DNA from: Clostridium sp.
GTDB lineage: Bacteria; Bacillota; Clostridia; Clostridiales; Clostridiaceae
Length of the DNA: 64,000 nucleotides
NCBI GenBank assembly: GCA_022773025.1
Contig: JALEZF010000058.1
Span: forward strand, 60,236-124,235
Reading direction: 5' to 3'
A program made the position numbers and the translations under genes. The notes below the pieces were generated by a model, which searched no databases, was not told where the DNA came from, and was given only the letters and a program-made list of their open reading frames with translations. Position 1 is the first letter of the stretch, and every line of letters starts with the position of its first letter. Shown one piece after another: positions 35,183 through 44,026 of the stretch.

Positions 35183-36354
35183 TATTTATACATATATGTT
35201 CTTGTCATAGGAAGATCATTATTTACACCCTTAGTTATAAGAATTTGATGAAGGTCAACAACGCCACTGTTAAAACATGCAGCACAGGAAGCTAGGTAAA
35301 GTTCCCACATCCTTATGAAACTCTCATCAAACATTTCTGAAATCTGATCTTTGTTTTTGTTGAAGTTTTCAAGCCAGCATAATAGGGTCTTTGTATAATG
35401 CCTTCTTAAACTTTCTACATCAACAGTATAAAAATTATAGTCAGTAAATATAGAAATAATCTCTCTAAGACTTGGTATTACGCCGCCAGGGAAGATATAC
35501 TTTTTAATCCATGCATCTCCAGGAGACTCCACTAGGGAACTTATGTAGTGAAGTAGGAAAACCCCCTTAGGCTTCAATACAGCATTCACATTTTCCATAA
35601 ATAAATCATAATGTTCACGGCCTACATGCTCAAGCATCCCAACACTAACTACTCTATCGAATTTTAATTCAGATTTGGAAAGCTCTCTATAATCCATAAG
35701 CTTAACATCTATAAATTGGGACAAGTTTTCATTCTCTATCTTCTTTTTGAATTCTTTGTACTGTTCTTCACTTAAGGTTATGCCAACACCATTAACCTTA
35801 TATATCTTTGCAGCTTCTATAAGAAGATGTCCAAAACCGCAACCTATATCTAGAAGAGTCATGCCCTCCTTTAAGTTTAGCTTTTTTAAAATATGATGGA
35901 TTTTGTTCATTTGAGCATCATATAGACTGTCATTCTCATTTTTGAAATAACCACATGAATAGCTTAAAGTCTTATCTAACCAAAGACTATAAAAGTCGTT
36001 GCCCAAATCATAATGAGAAGACACTTCATCTTTTTGTTTCTTCATAGAGCCTGCCTTAGAAAAAATCTTATGTAAAAGGAAAAAGTTTGTGTGAAATTCA
36101 TCTTTATATCTTAGTATGCTATCTAAAGCGAAGAAAAGGTCACCATCAATGTCTAAATCCTTTTTCATATAGGCTTCACCTAAAGCTAAAGATGTACTTG
36201 TTAGCATGGCTGTATTGCTTATAGGTTTATTGAAGGTAACCTTAAAAAGAGGAGTGCCAGTGCCTATTAAAAATTCTTCTCCATCCCAAAACTTTATACT
36301 AAAGGGATTGTCATCAAATTTTGATAGAAAATCCTTTATGAATTTTTTATCCAT
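35182..36354 (-). CDS. Cyclopropane-fatty-acyl-phospholipid synthase family protein
   Basis: This 390-aa SAM-dependent enzyme has the CFA synthase layout: a substrate-binding N-terminal region, then HYDLGNDFYSLWLD, the SAM site LLDIGCGFGH (about residues 169-178), MLEHVG, and the C-terminal RRHYTKTL and LYLASCA segments. It should add a methylene bridge to unsaturated acyl chains of membrane phospholipids, stiffening the membrane in stress or stationary phase. AAGGAG lies 11 nt before ATG 36354. It is on the minus strand, between an FMN oxidoreductase gene and an unrelated convergent gene. Confidence 0.88.
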   Translation of the reverse strand: MDKKFIKDFLSKFDDNPFSIKFWDGEEFLIGTGTPLFKVTFNKPISNTAMLTSTSLALGEAYMKKDLDIDGDLFFALDSILRYKDEFHTNFFLLHKIFSKAGSMKKQKDEVSSHYDLGNDFYSLWLDKTLSYSCGYFKNENDSLYDAQMNKIHHILKKLNLKEGMTLLDIGCGFGHLLIEAAKIYKVNGVGITLSEEQYKEFKKKIENENLSQFIDVKLMDYRELSKSELKFDRVVSVGMLEHVGREHYDLFMENVNAVLKPKGVFLLHYISSLVESPGDAWIKKYIFPGGVIPSLREIISIFTDYNFYTVDVESLRRHYTKTLLCWLENFNKNKDQISEMFDESFIRMWELYLASCAACFNSGVVDLHQILITKGVNNDLPMTRTYMYK

Positions 36355-36447
36355 AAAATTATCAACTCCTTACCTAAGGAAGTATATCCAAAACTGAACA
36401 AATTAAACAAAGGTAAAGGAGACTTAAAGCTTCATGAACAAAGGAAA

Positions 36448-37518
36448 CTAGTTTGCACTAATGATCTCTTCTTTAAGCTCATTCATTATTTCAGATACGG
36501 AAGAAATTTTATTTATCCTAGAAGCATTTTCGCCACAAAATATCAATCCTTCTTCTATATTGCCAGATACAGCATTTATAAGCGCTTTACTTATGCAATA
36601 GGGGGTAGTGGCATGATTACATGGGGCTAAACAGTTGTAGCATTTTGTAACTTTGATATTGCCCATCTTAGTCTTTCTTACAAAATCATTTAAAATAGCA
36701 CGGCCAGGCATTCCTACAGGACTTTTAACTATTACTACGTCTTTAGAGTCTGCATTTATATAAGCTTTTTTAAATTCTATGGAAGCATCACACTCATTAG
36801 TTGCTACAAATCTTGTAGCCATTTGAACTCCATCTGCCCCAAGCTTTAGATATTTTGCAATATCAAAGCCGTTAAATACACCACCAGCTACTATTACAGG
36901 AATATGTTTCGAATATTTTTCACTATAAATTTTTACTTCTGATATTATGTCTAACACTGTGTCATCAAAATTTTTGCTTTCAATCTGAAGAGAATCTTCT
37001 TTAAAACCAAGGTGTCCACCAGCTTTAGGTCCTTCTATGATTACCATATCAGCTGTTACATTATCATGTTTATCCCAAAGCTTCAAAATTACCTTTGCGG
37101 CTTTTAAAGATGACACTATAGGGGCTATTTTTACCCCTGAACCTTTAACTAGTTTGGGAAGAGCTGTTGGAAGACCGGCTCCAGAAATTATAAGATCTAT
37201 ACCAGCTTCTATTGAAGCTTTTACGTGGTCTTCATAAAAGTTTGTAGCAACCATAATATTTACACCTAATATTCCATTATGGCACTTTTCTTTTGCTGAT
37301 AGTATTTCTTTTTTTAATGCTCTAAGGTTTGCAGATAGATTATTTGTTTCAAAATCCTCTTCCCTATAACCGCATTGAGCAGCAGAAATAACTCCTATTC
37401 CACCAGCCTTAGTGACGCTTGAAGCTAGATTTGACAAAGAAACTCCAATTCCCATGCCTCCTTGAATGATGGGAAGGCTGCATATAAGGTTTCCTATTTT
37501 TAATGGCTTTATAATCAT
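36448..37518 (-). CDS. FMN-dependent nitronate monooxygenase / FabK-like oxidoreductase
   Basis: About 356 aa with a TIM-barrel of the NPD/FabK family: PIIQGGMGIGVS near the start, GAGLPT, EGPKAGGHLG and a VAGGVFNG flavin-phosphate loop. A late KCYNCLAPCN...YC cysteine cluster is common in clostridial members and may hold a metal. It may oxidise nitronates or act as an enoyl-ACP reductase; the sequence alone does not decide. An ATG at 37536 overlaps GGAGG, so translation more likely starts at ATG 37518, 11 nt after that site. It is not closely linked to other fatty acid genes apart from the CFA gene 93 nt away. Confidence 0.8.
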   Translation of the reverse strand: MIIKPLKIGNLICSLPIIQGGMGIGVSLSNLASSVTKAGGIGVISAAQCGYREEDFETNNLSANLRALKKEILSAKEKCHNGILGVNIMVATNFYEDHVKASIEAGIDLIISGAGLPTALPKLVKGSGVKIAPIVSSLKAAKVILKLWDKHDNVTADMVIIEGPKAGGHLGFKEDSLQIESKNFDDTVLDIISEVKIYSEKYSKHIPVIVAGGVFNGFDIAKYLKLGADGVQMATRFVATNECDASIEFKKAYINADSKDVVIVKSPVGMPGRAILNDFVRKTKMGNIKVTKCYNCLAPCNHATTPYCISKALINAVSGNIEEGLIFCGENASRINKISSVSEIMNELKEEIISAN

Positions 37519-37644
37519 AATTTTTAAATCCTCCATATGTTTTGAATATAAAATATTTTGATTATCAAAATATATGAATTAATTATATTCTATTAATGAA
37601 TTTCACACAACAGTTTTATAAAAATTTTTGAATAACATAAAAAA

Positions 37645-37686
37645 TAGAGGAGAGTGTAGAGTTCTTTTATTTTTCACCATCCTCTA
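37645..37686 (-). terminator. Possible terminator after TPM gene
   Basis: TAGAGGA and TCCTCTA (7 bp, long loop) with an A-run on the plus strand that is T-rich on the minus strand. Weak. Confidence 0.4.
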
Positions 37687-37712
37687 AATTCTAAAGTATT
37701 TTCATTAAAAAC

Positions 37713-38477
37713 TTACCAGTTACCAGAAGAGCCACCGCCATTAGAAGAACCACCACCAAAACCACCAAAGCCACCGCCATTGCCACCTCCAGGACCTCTA
37801 CGGTTTCCAATGTTGCTCCAAAACACTAGCTGAAGTATAGTGGACACAACTCTTCCTCTGTTTAGAAAAACATCTAAGAGAACCAAGGCTAAAAAACCAA
37901 ATACTGCAAATTTGCCTCTATTAAAGTTAGGAGTGGTTTCATTAGGCAGATTTATATTTAGTGATTTATCAAGAGTCACTCCATAGTCTTTGGCTATGTA
38001 ATCTGCAAAAGTGCTATAGCTATTTAATATACCATCACCATAGTCTCCCTCTGCAAAACTAGGTTTTGCCAAGGATTCCATTACTCTGTTACTTAAAGCA
38101 TCTGGCACTACGCCTTCGAGACCTCTTCCAACTTCAACTCTAAAAGCTCTGTCTTTCACTGCTACCAATATAAGAAGACCATTATCCTTTCCACTTTCAC
38201 CTATTCCCCAAGACCTAAAAAGTTTTATAGAATAATCTTCTATAGGAATACCTTCAGTGGAATCTACTACGACAACTACTGCTTGAGATCCAGTTTTAGT
38301 TTCAAGTTCTCGTCCTATAGAAATGATTTTTTCACTGTAGGTATTAGTAATGATTCCAGCATAATCATTCACGTACTTATATGAGGTAGGAGAAGGAAGT
38401 TCCGGAAAAGCCTGTGCAGTAAATGGAAAAAGTAACATTAATATTAAGAGAGAAGAGAGAAAAATTTTCTTTTTCAT
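37713..38477 (-). CDS. TPM-domain (YgcG-like) membrane protein
   Basis: The 254-aa product has a signal peptide (MKKKIFLSSLLILMLLFPF, cleavage after AQA), a TPM domain (DUF477; VNDYAGIIT, DNGLLILVAVKDRAFRVEVG) and a transmembrane helix near residue 200, then a Gly/Ser-rich tail. TPM proteins have been linked to photosystem repair in plants, but bacterial roles remain vague. It is encoded only 4 nt after the LemA gene, the usual pairing in bacteria, and its start depends on coupling since no clear ribosome-binding site is present. The pair probably acts at the membrane. Confidence 0.85.
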   Translation of the reverse strand: MKKKIFLSSLLILMLLFPFTAQAFPELPSPTSYKYVNDYAGIITNTYSEKIISIGRELETKTGSQAVVVVVDSTEGIPIEDYSIKLFRSWGIGESGKDNGLLILVAVKDRAFRVEVGRGLEGVVPDALSNRVMESLAKPSFAEGDYGDGILNSYSTFADYIAKDYGVTLDKSLNINLPNETTPNFNRGKFAVFGFLALVLLDVFLNRGRVVSTILQLVFWSNIGNRRGPGGGNGGGFGGFGGGSSNGGGSSGNW

Positions 38478-38481
38478 AAAA

Positions 38482-39051
38482 TTACTTAGTAAAATCTACA
38501 GAAGGAACTTCTTGGCTTCCTTCACTAGCTTTATAAAGAGGTTTTTCTTCGAAACCAAAAATTGAAGAAATCATATTTGTAGGAAATCTTCTTCTCTTAG
38601 TATTGTATTTTGTAACGGCAGTATTGTAGTCTTGTCTTGCTACTGCAATTCTATTTTCTGTACCCTCTAGTTGAACTGTTAAATCTCTAAAGTTTTGATT
38701 TGATTTTAAATCAGGATATCGTTCAACCACTACTAAAAGTCTAGATAATGCATTTGAAAGATCATTATCTGCATTAGCTTGATCGGAGACATTGTTAGCT
38801 CCAGCTAGTTTGCTTCTTGCATTTGCGATATCAGTAAAGATATCTTTTTCTTGAGATGCATAGCCCTTTACCGTATTCACAAGGTTAGGGATCAAGTCGG
38901 ATCTTCTTTGAAGCTGAGTATCGATATTTGATTGAGCAGCTTCTAGGTTTTGATCCAGGGAAACTAAACTATTGTAGCTACTTACTAAAGGAAAAGCAAC
39001 TAAGACCAGTACTATTAGAACAACTATCCAGATTTTTGCGTTTCTATTCAT
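38482..39051 (-). CDS. lemA: LemA family membrane protein
   Basis: The 189-aa protein has an N-terminal membrane helix (about residues 6-26) and a LemA four-helix domain: YNSLVSLDQNLEAAQSNIDTQLQRR, RSDLIPNLVNTVKGY. LemA proteins of this kind accompany TPM proteins in many genomes; their role is unknown. ATG 39051 has AAAGGAGG just upstream; a longer in-frame start at 39126 lacks a site. The gene leads the LemA-TPM operon on the minus strand. Confidence 0.9.
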   Translation of the reverse strand: MNRNAKIWIVVLIVLVLVAFPLVSSYNSLVSLDQNLEAAQSNIDTQLQRRSDLIPNLVNTVKGYASQEKDIFTDIANARSKLAGANNVSDQANADNDLSNALSRLLVVVERYPDLKSNQNFRDLTVQLEGTENRIAVARQDYNTAVTKYNTKRRRFPTNMISSIFGFEEKPLYKASEGSQEVPSVDFTK

Positions 39052-39264
39052 AATAAAAACCTCCTTTCTTCTAACAGTAGTATTCCTATAAATACTACAA
39101 AATAAACTGGAAAGATTGGTTGACAATATATTACATTAGAGATATAATATACAAGCATTTCACCTTAAATTTTATATGCCATCTTAAAATTATATTTTAT
39201 GTTTAAAGCAAAAAAGCATAAAATGCGGCTGATTCAAAGATGTTATATCATTGGAGGGAGTTCT

Positions 39265-40239
39265 ATGATTGAAGTTAGAAATTTGACCAAAACATTTAAG
39301 GTTTACAAGAGAAATTCAGGTGTTAAGGAAGCTTTAAAATCTATGGTGAACAGGAAATACGAAGTAGTAGAAGCCCTAAAGGATGTATCCTTTTCCATAG
39401 ATTATGGAGAAATGATAGGCTATATAGGACCAAATGGAGCTGGAAAAAGCACCACCATAAAAATCATGAGCGGAATACTTAATCCAGACAGTGGAAGCTG
39501 TATAGTAGATGGATTAGTGCCATGGAAAGATAGAGTGAATCATGTGAAAAACATAGGAGTTGTCTTTGGACAGAGGTCTCAGCTGTGGTGGGACGTGCCT
39601 GTTGTAGATTCCTTTCAGCTCATAAAGGACATATATGAACTACCAGAATCAAAATTCAAATCTAATCTATCTGAACTCACAAAGATGCTGGATATAGAAG
39701 ATATCATTAGGATGCCAGCACGTCAACTGAGTTTAGGCCAGCGTATGAGGTGTGAAATTACTTCATCTTTATTACACAATCCCAAAATATTATTTTTAGA
39801 TGAACCAACTATAGGACTTGATGCTGTTTCAAAAATTGCAGTAAGAGAATTTATAAAAAAAATCAATAAGGAAAGAGGAACAACTATCATACTAACTACC
39901 CATGATACAAAGGATATAGAAGCTTTGACTGAAAGAATAATTCTAATAGGCAAGGGAAGAGTTCTTTTAGATGGAAAGCTTGACACACTTAAGCAGAAGT
40001 ACGGAAATATTAGAACTATCTTTATAGAATATGATGGTGTTTTAAAAGATTTATGTGAAGGACTTTTGATATTAGAAGATAAAAGCGGCAGAGCTTCTAT
40101 AAAAGTAGATATGAATGTAATGACTATACCTGAAGCAATAACATACCTTTCGTATAAGGTTAATATAAGGGATATAGAAGTGAGTTCTGCAGATATGGAT
40201 GATATAGTTGTTGCTATGTACAAGGAGTATAGCATATGA
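39265..40239 (+). CDS. ABC-2 exporter ATP-binding protein
   Basis: The 324-aa ATPase has Walker A GPNGAGKST, a Q-loop, the variant signature LSLGQRMR and Walker B ILFLDEPT. This signature marks the DUF990-associated ABC-2 exporters of bacteria. It powers the two permeases that follow. ATG 39265 has TTGGAGGGAG 4 nt upstream; the ATG at 39199 has no site. It overlaps the next gene by 4 nt. Substrate is unknown; related systems export lipids or antibiotics. Confidence 0.88.
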   Translation: MIEVRNLTKTFKVYKRNSGVKEALKSMVNRKYEVVEALKDVSFSIDYGEMIGYIGPNGAGKSTTIKIMSGILNPDSGSCIVDGLVPWKDRVNHVKNIGVVFGQRSQLWWDVPVVDSFQLIKDIYELPESKFKSNLSELTKMLDIEDIIRMPARQLSLGQRMRCEITSSLLHNPKILFLDEPTIGLDAVSKIAVREFIKKINKERGTTIILTTHDTKDIEALTERIILIGKGRVLLDGKLDTLKQKYGNIRTIFIEYDGVLKDLCEGLLILEDKSGRASIKVDMNVMTIPEAITYLSYKVNIRDIEVSSADMDDIVVAMYKEYSI

Positions 40240-41039
40240 AAAAGTATTTAAGCTTTTTTAAAATACGATTTATAAATGGACTCCAATATAGAACTGCCGC
40301 GTATGCAGGAGTAGCTACACAGCTTGCATGGGGTTTTATGTATATAATGCTCTATAATAGTTTTGCTGAAAGTAATATTTATGCCATGAATATGACGACT
40401 AAAGAACTTGCCAATTATATATGGCTTCAGCAGGCTTTTTTGGCTTTATTTATGACTTGGTTTTTAGATAATGATATATTTCGCATAATAGGAAATGGAG
40501 ACGTAGCCTATGAACTTATAAGGCCAATGGATTTATATAATATGTGGTTTGTGAAAAACTGTGCTTTAAGGCTTTCAAAAACACTTTTAAGATCTGTGCC
40601 TATACTTTTTATAGCCCTGTTTCTTCCTGAGCCATACAGATTTACCATGGCAAAATCACCAGCTTACTTTATGCTATTTTGCATTTCTATGTTTATGGCA
40701 TTTATTGTTGTAGTGGGCTATTGTATGATTGTTTATATATGCTGTTTTTACACTATATCACCTATGGGAGTAAGAATGGTTTTTGTAATGACTGCGGATT
40801 TTTTATCTGGAGGCATTATACCTATTCCACTTATGCCAGAATGGTTTACGAAATATCTTTATTTATCGCCTTTTGGAGCCATGCAAAATGGACCTTTTAG
40901 AATTTATAGCGGAAATATTCCCCTAAATAATGCACTGATAACTATAATGCTTCAATGTTTTTGGGCTGTAATCTTAATTTTTATAGGAAGAGGGCTTATG
41001 AAAAGAGCATCAAAGAAAATAGTGGTTCAAGGGGGATAA
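40236..41039 (+). CDS. ABC-2 permease, DUF990-type (first subunit)
   Basis: The 267-aa membrane protein has about six helices and resembles the DUF990/ABC-2 permease group. It starts inside the stop region of the ATPase gene (ATGA overlap), so coupling is expected. It has no extracytoplasmic loop large enough to be a binding domain. It should form a heterodimer with the next gene's product to build the channel of this exporter. Confidence 0.82.
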   Translation: MKKYLSFFKIRFINGLQYRTAAYAGVATQLAWGFMYIMLYNSFAESNIYAMNMTTKELANYIWLQQAFLALFMTWFLDNDIFRIIGNGDVAYELIRPMDLYNMWFVKNCALRLSKTLLRSVPILFIALFLPEPYRFTMAKSPAYFMLFCISMFMAFIVVVGYCMIVYICCFYTISPMGVRMVFVMTADFLSGGIIPIPLMPEWFTKYLYLSPFGAMQNGPFRIYSGNIPLNNALITIMLQCFWAVILIFIGRGLMKRASKKIVVQGG

Positions 41040-41043
41040 AACT

Positions 41044-41826
41044 ATGAAACTATATATGAAATATTTATTGATACATTTAAAAAGTGCCATGGAGTATAAG
41101 ACTTCTTTTATATTAACAGCTCTAGGACAAGGTATAACAACTTTAACATCATTTTTGGCCATGTATTTTTTGTTTCAACGGTTTGGAGGAATAAAAGGTT
41201 ACAGTTTTGAAGAAGTTCTTCTATGTTTCAGTACTATCTTCATAGCTTTTGCTATAGCAGAGTGCTTTGGAAGGGGATTTGATAATTTTTCATCCATAAT
41301 ATCCAATGGAGACTTTGATAGAATAATGGTTAGACCAAGAAATGAAATTCTTCAAGTTATGGGCACAAAAATAGAACTAACAAGAGTTGGAAGGCTTCTT
41401 CAAGGAATGGCAATACTTTTCTATGCACTTTATAGAACTACTGTAGATTGGACTTTTATGAAGATATCAGCTTTAATTCTCATGATATTAGGTGGAGTAG
41501 CATTGTTCTTTGGAATCTTTATGATAGGAGCAGCATTAAGCTTTTTCACCATAGAAGGATTGGAAATAATAAATATATTTACGGATGGGGGAAGAGAAAT
41601 AGCTCAGTATCCAATTGATATATACAAAAAATCAGTGCTAAAGTTTTTCACCTTTGTAGTTCCTTTAGCTTTTGTAAACTATTATCCATTTATATATATA
41701 ATAGATAAAGTGCCTCAGGATAAAATCTTATATGCCTTAAGTCCTTTAGTGGCTATAGCTTTTTTGATTCCAAGTTATCTTATATGGACAGTAGGAGTGG
41801 CGCATTATAAATCAACAGGATCATAA
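41044..41826 (+). CDS. ABC-2 permease, DUF990-type (second subunit)
   Basis: The 260-aa protein has about six membrane segments, with conserved DRIMVRPRNEILQVMG and FAIAECFGRGF in the cytoplasmic/loop regions. It follows the first permease by 4 nt with AAGGGGG as a ribosome-binding site. The three-gene unit (39265-41826) is a complete exporter of unknown substrate, ended by a strong terminator. Confidence 0.82.
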   Translation: MKLYMKYLLIHLKSAMEYKTSFILTALGQGITTLTSFLAMYFLFQRFGGIKGYSFEEVLLCFSTIFIAFAIAECFGRGFDNFSSIISNGDFDRIMVRPRNEILQVMGTKIELTRVGRLLQGMAILFYALYRTTVDWTFMKISALILMILGGVALFFGIFMIGAALSFFTIEGLEIINIFTDGGREIAQYPIDIYKKSVLKFFTFVVPLAFVNYYPFIYIIDKVPQDKILYALSPLVAIAFLIPSYLIWTVGVAHYKSTGS

Positions 41827-41827
41827 A

Positions 41828-41867
41828 AAAATCTCTCTGAAATTTTAAATGATTTCAGAGAGATTTT
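41828..41867. terminator. Intrinsic terminator, bidirectional
   Basis: AAAATCTCTCTGAAAT pairs with ATTTCAGAGAGATTTT (16 bp, loop 8 nt) between the exporter and convergent tyrA. Confidence 0.9.
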
Positions 41868-41870
41868 GTT

Positions 41871-42707
41871 TTACTCCAAATTTTCTCTTCTAGTAGAAGA
41901 TTCTTTAAATAGCTCCATAAGGAGATTTTCATCATTAGCTATAAGACCATTTTTCAAAAGATGGAGTTGTGTTTCAAAGTTTTCAATGGACCTTAAAAGA
42001 TTTTCCTTGTTATTAAGAAAGAGCTCTGTCCAGAGAGAACCATTTATATTTGATATTCTAGTTAGCTCTCTGTAGCTGTCGCCTATGAATTTTCCAGTTT
42101 CATATTTTTTATCATCGCTGTTTATTAAGGCTACAGCTATAATATGAGGAAGTTGGGAGGTAAAGGCTATGAGAGCATCATGTTCTTCTGGATGCACCCT
42201 TGTAACTCTCTTAAATCCCATATCTAAAGCTAAATTTTCAACTATACTAGCTGCATAGGACGAAGTCCTATCAGTGGGAGTTATTATGTAGTTGGCTCCT
42301 TTAAAAACATTGCTATCGGCAAAGGCTATTCCTTTTTTCTCTCGTCCAGCCATAGGATGTCCAAATACAAATTCAATATCATCTCTTAAGATTTTTTCAA
42401 TATCAGAAACTATGACTCCCTTCACTCCTGTGGCATCAGTTATTATAGCTCCTGCTTTGAAAAAAGGTTTATTTTCAGTTAAAAATTTTGTTACAGAGTC
42501 GGGATATATACTTAAGATAACTAAATCACATTGACCTAAGATATCCTCTCCATGGGTAAAGCCTTTTTTTATTATTCCCTTATTTTCTGCAGTTTTTAAA
42601 GTTTCAAAATTGGTATCAATCCCATATACATGTGTATAACCACAATCCTTTAATGCCAAAGCATAGGAACCTCCAATGACGCCTAATCCTACAATAACTA
42701 TATTCAT
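41871..42707 (-). CDS. tyrA: Prephenate dehydrogenase
   Basis: The 278-aa enzyme has an NAD site GLGVIGGSYALAL (residues 7-19), GHPMAGREKKG with the catalytic His, and a C-terminal helical domain (HPEEHDALIAFTSQLPH). It oxidatively decarboxylates prephenate to 4-hydroxyphenylpyruvate for tyrosine synthesis. No ACT domain is visible, unlike some Firmicute TyrA proteins. The start has an AGGAGGA site. The gene is monocistronic and far from other aromatic genes. A perfect 22-bp palindrome lies 34-55 nt upstream of its start and may be an operator. Confidence 0.9.
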   Translation of the reverse strand: MNIVIVGLGVIGGSYALALKDCGYTHVYGIDTNFETLKTAENKGIIKKGFTHGEDILGQCDLVILSIYPDSVTKFLTENKPFFKAGAIITDATGVKGVIVSDIEKILRDDIEFVFGHPMAGREKKGIAFADSNVFKGANYIITPTDRTSSYAASIVENLALDMGFKRVTRVHPEEHDALIAFTSQLPHIIAVALINSDDKKYETGKFIGDSYRELTRISNINGSLWTELFLNNKENLLRSIENFETQLHLLKNGLIANDENLLMELFKESSTRRENLE

Positions 42708-42740
42708 TTTTTATCCTCCTGCCATACTGCTATACTACTC

Positions 42741-42762
42741 TTAAAGTGATATATCACTTTAA
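42741..42762. promoter_or_regulatory. Perfect 22-bp palindrome upstream of tyrA
   Basis: TTAAAGTGAT and its exact complement with central AT form a symmetric site (TTAAAGTGATATATCACTTTAA is longer than needed; the core is AGTGATATATCACT). It lies between the divergent tyrA and acyltransferase genes, so it may serve either. Confidence 0.45.
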
Positions 42763-42919
42763 TTCTGTTTAGATTATTAAAAATATTATATCAAATAATA
42801 ATGGTTTTGGATAATTAAATATTAATTTCATAGCAAATGTAAAGGGATCCTATATAAATGATAAAAAAACTAGGTTATAATTATAGTGGATATAAAAATT
42901 TACTATAAGGAGTGACAGA

Positions 42920-44011
42920 ATGAGAAGAAGAGAAATTGATTGGATTAGAAACATATGTATACTAATGTTGTTTATATATCATACATCAGTAATGTTTACA
43001 GACTTAGGGGACTTTTATGTAAAATCTGAAAGCACAAATCTTTTTTCAAACTTATTTATAATATTCACATTTTCTTGGTATATGCCATTACTATTTTTCC
43101 TAGCAGGAGCATCAACTTACTTCGCATTATCGCGAAGAAACTGCAAAGAGTATTTAAAGGAAAGAGTAAAGAAACTTGTTATTCCCTTTATCTTTGGAAT
43201 TGTAGTTTTAGTACCGCCACAAACCTATATGGCAAGGCTTTGGAGAGGGGAAAAAGGTATAAGCTATATGGAGCACATGAAATATTTTTTTACTAATGTA
43301 AATGATTTTATGGGCTTTGACGGAAGTTTCACTCCAGCTCATTTGTGGTTCATAGCATTTTTATTTATTATATCTTTAGCGGGAATAGGAATCATAAAGA
43401 TACTAAGGACAAAGAGGGGAGAAATGTTCCTTGAAAAGTTCAAAAGTGTATTCTTAGGTAAGATGGGTCTCGTTTGGGTGATGGTATCAATAATACTTGT
43501 GGATTTAGTTCCTAACATAGGGGGAAAGGGATTCGTCACTAATCTTTTAATTTTTCTATTAGGTTATGTAGTATACAGTGACGAGGAATATTTGAATCAT
43601 ATAGTAGATAAAAGAAGAAAATTTATAATTGCAAATGTGATTTTTAGTGTATTAGGGCTTGGATATTTTGCATGGTTTAAAGCTATGGATTTAGGAAAAT
43701 CAGCATATATAATAGAAGGTGTACTTAAAAATTCAGTGATGATAACTATGATTTTAGTTGTTATTTCCTACGGTATAAAATATTTAAACAGAAATCATAG
43801 GCTTTTAAAGTATTTAAATGAAGCATCATTTCCAGTTTATATACTTCATCAGACTATTCTTTTAGCTGTAGCATTTTATATAATTCCATTTATGATGCCT
43901 CATTGGCTTTCTATGATAATAATAATTGCCTCATCTTTTGTTATAACCTTCATTGTTTATGAAATGTGCAAAAGAATAGCATTTACTAGAATACTTCTTG
44001 GAATAAAATAG
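42920..44011 (+). CDS. Acyltransferase family protein (Acyl_transf_3)
   Basis: The 363-aa integral membrane protein has about ten helices and the family's N-terminal RREIDWIRNICILMLFIYHTSV with the catalytic-type His, an R/G-rich first loop, and a C-terminal AFPVYILHQT-like block (ASFPVYILHQTIL). Members O-acylate sugars, peptidoglycan or exopolysaccharides. It starts with AAGGAG near ATG 42920 and ends 15 nt before the histidine kinase gene. Being the first gene of this run, it may be co-regulated with the antibiotic-type export module. Confidence 0.85.
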   Translation: MRRREIDWIRNICILMLFIYHTSVMFTDLGDFYVKSESTNLFSNLFIIFTFSWYMPLLFFLAGASTYFALSRRNCKEYLKERVKKLVIPFIFGIVVLVPPQTYMARLWRGEKGISYMEHMKYFFTNVNDFMGFDGSFTPAHLWFIAFLFIISLAGIGIIKILRTKRGEMFLEKFKSVFLGKMGLVWVMVSIILVDLVPNIGGKGFVTNLLIFLLGYVVYSDEEYLNHIVDKRRKFIIANVIFSVLGLGYFAWFKAMDLGKSAYIIEGVLKNSVMITMILVVISYGIKYLNRNHRLLKYLNEASFPVYILHQTILLAVAFYIIPFMMPHWLSMIIIIASSFVITFIVYEMCKRIAFTRILLGIK

Positions 44012-44026
44012 TTTTAGGAGATAAAT

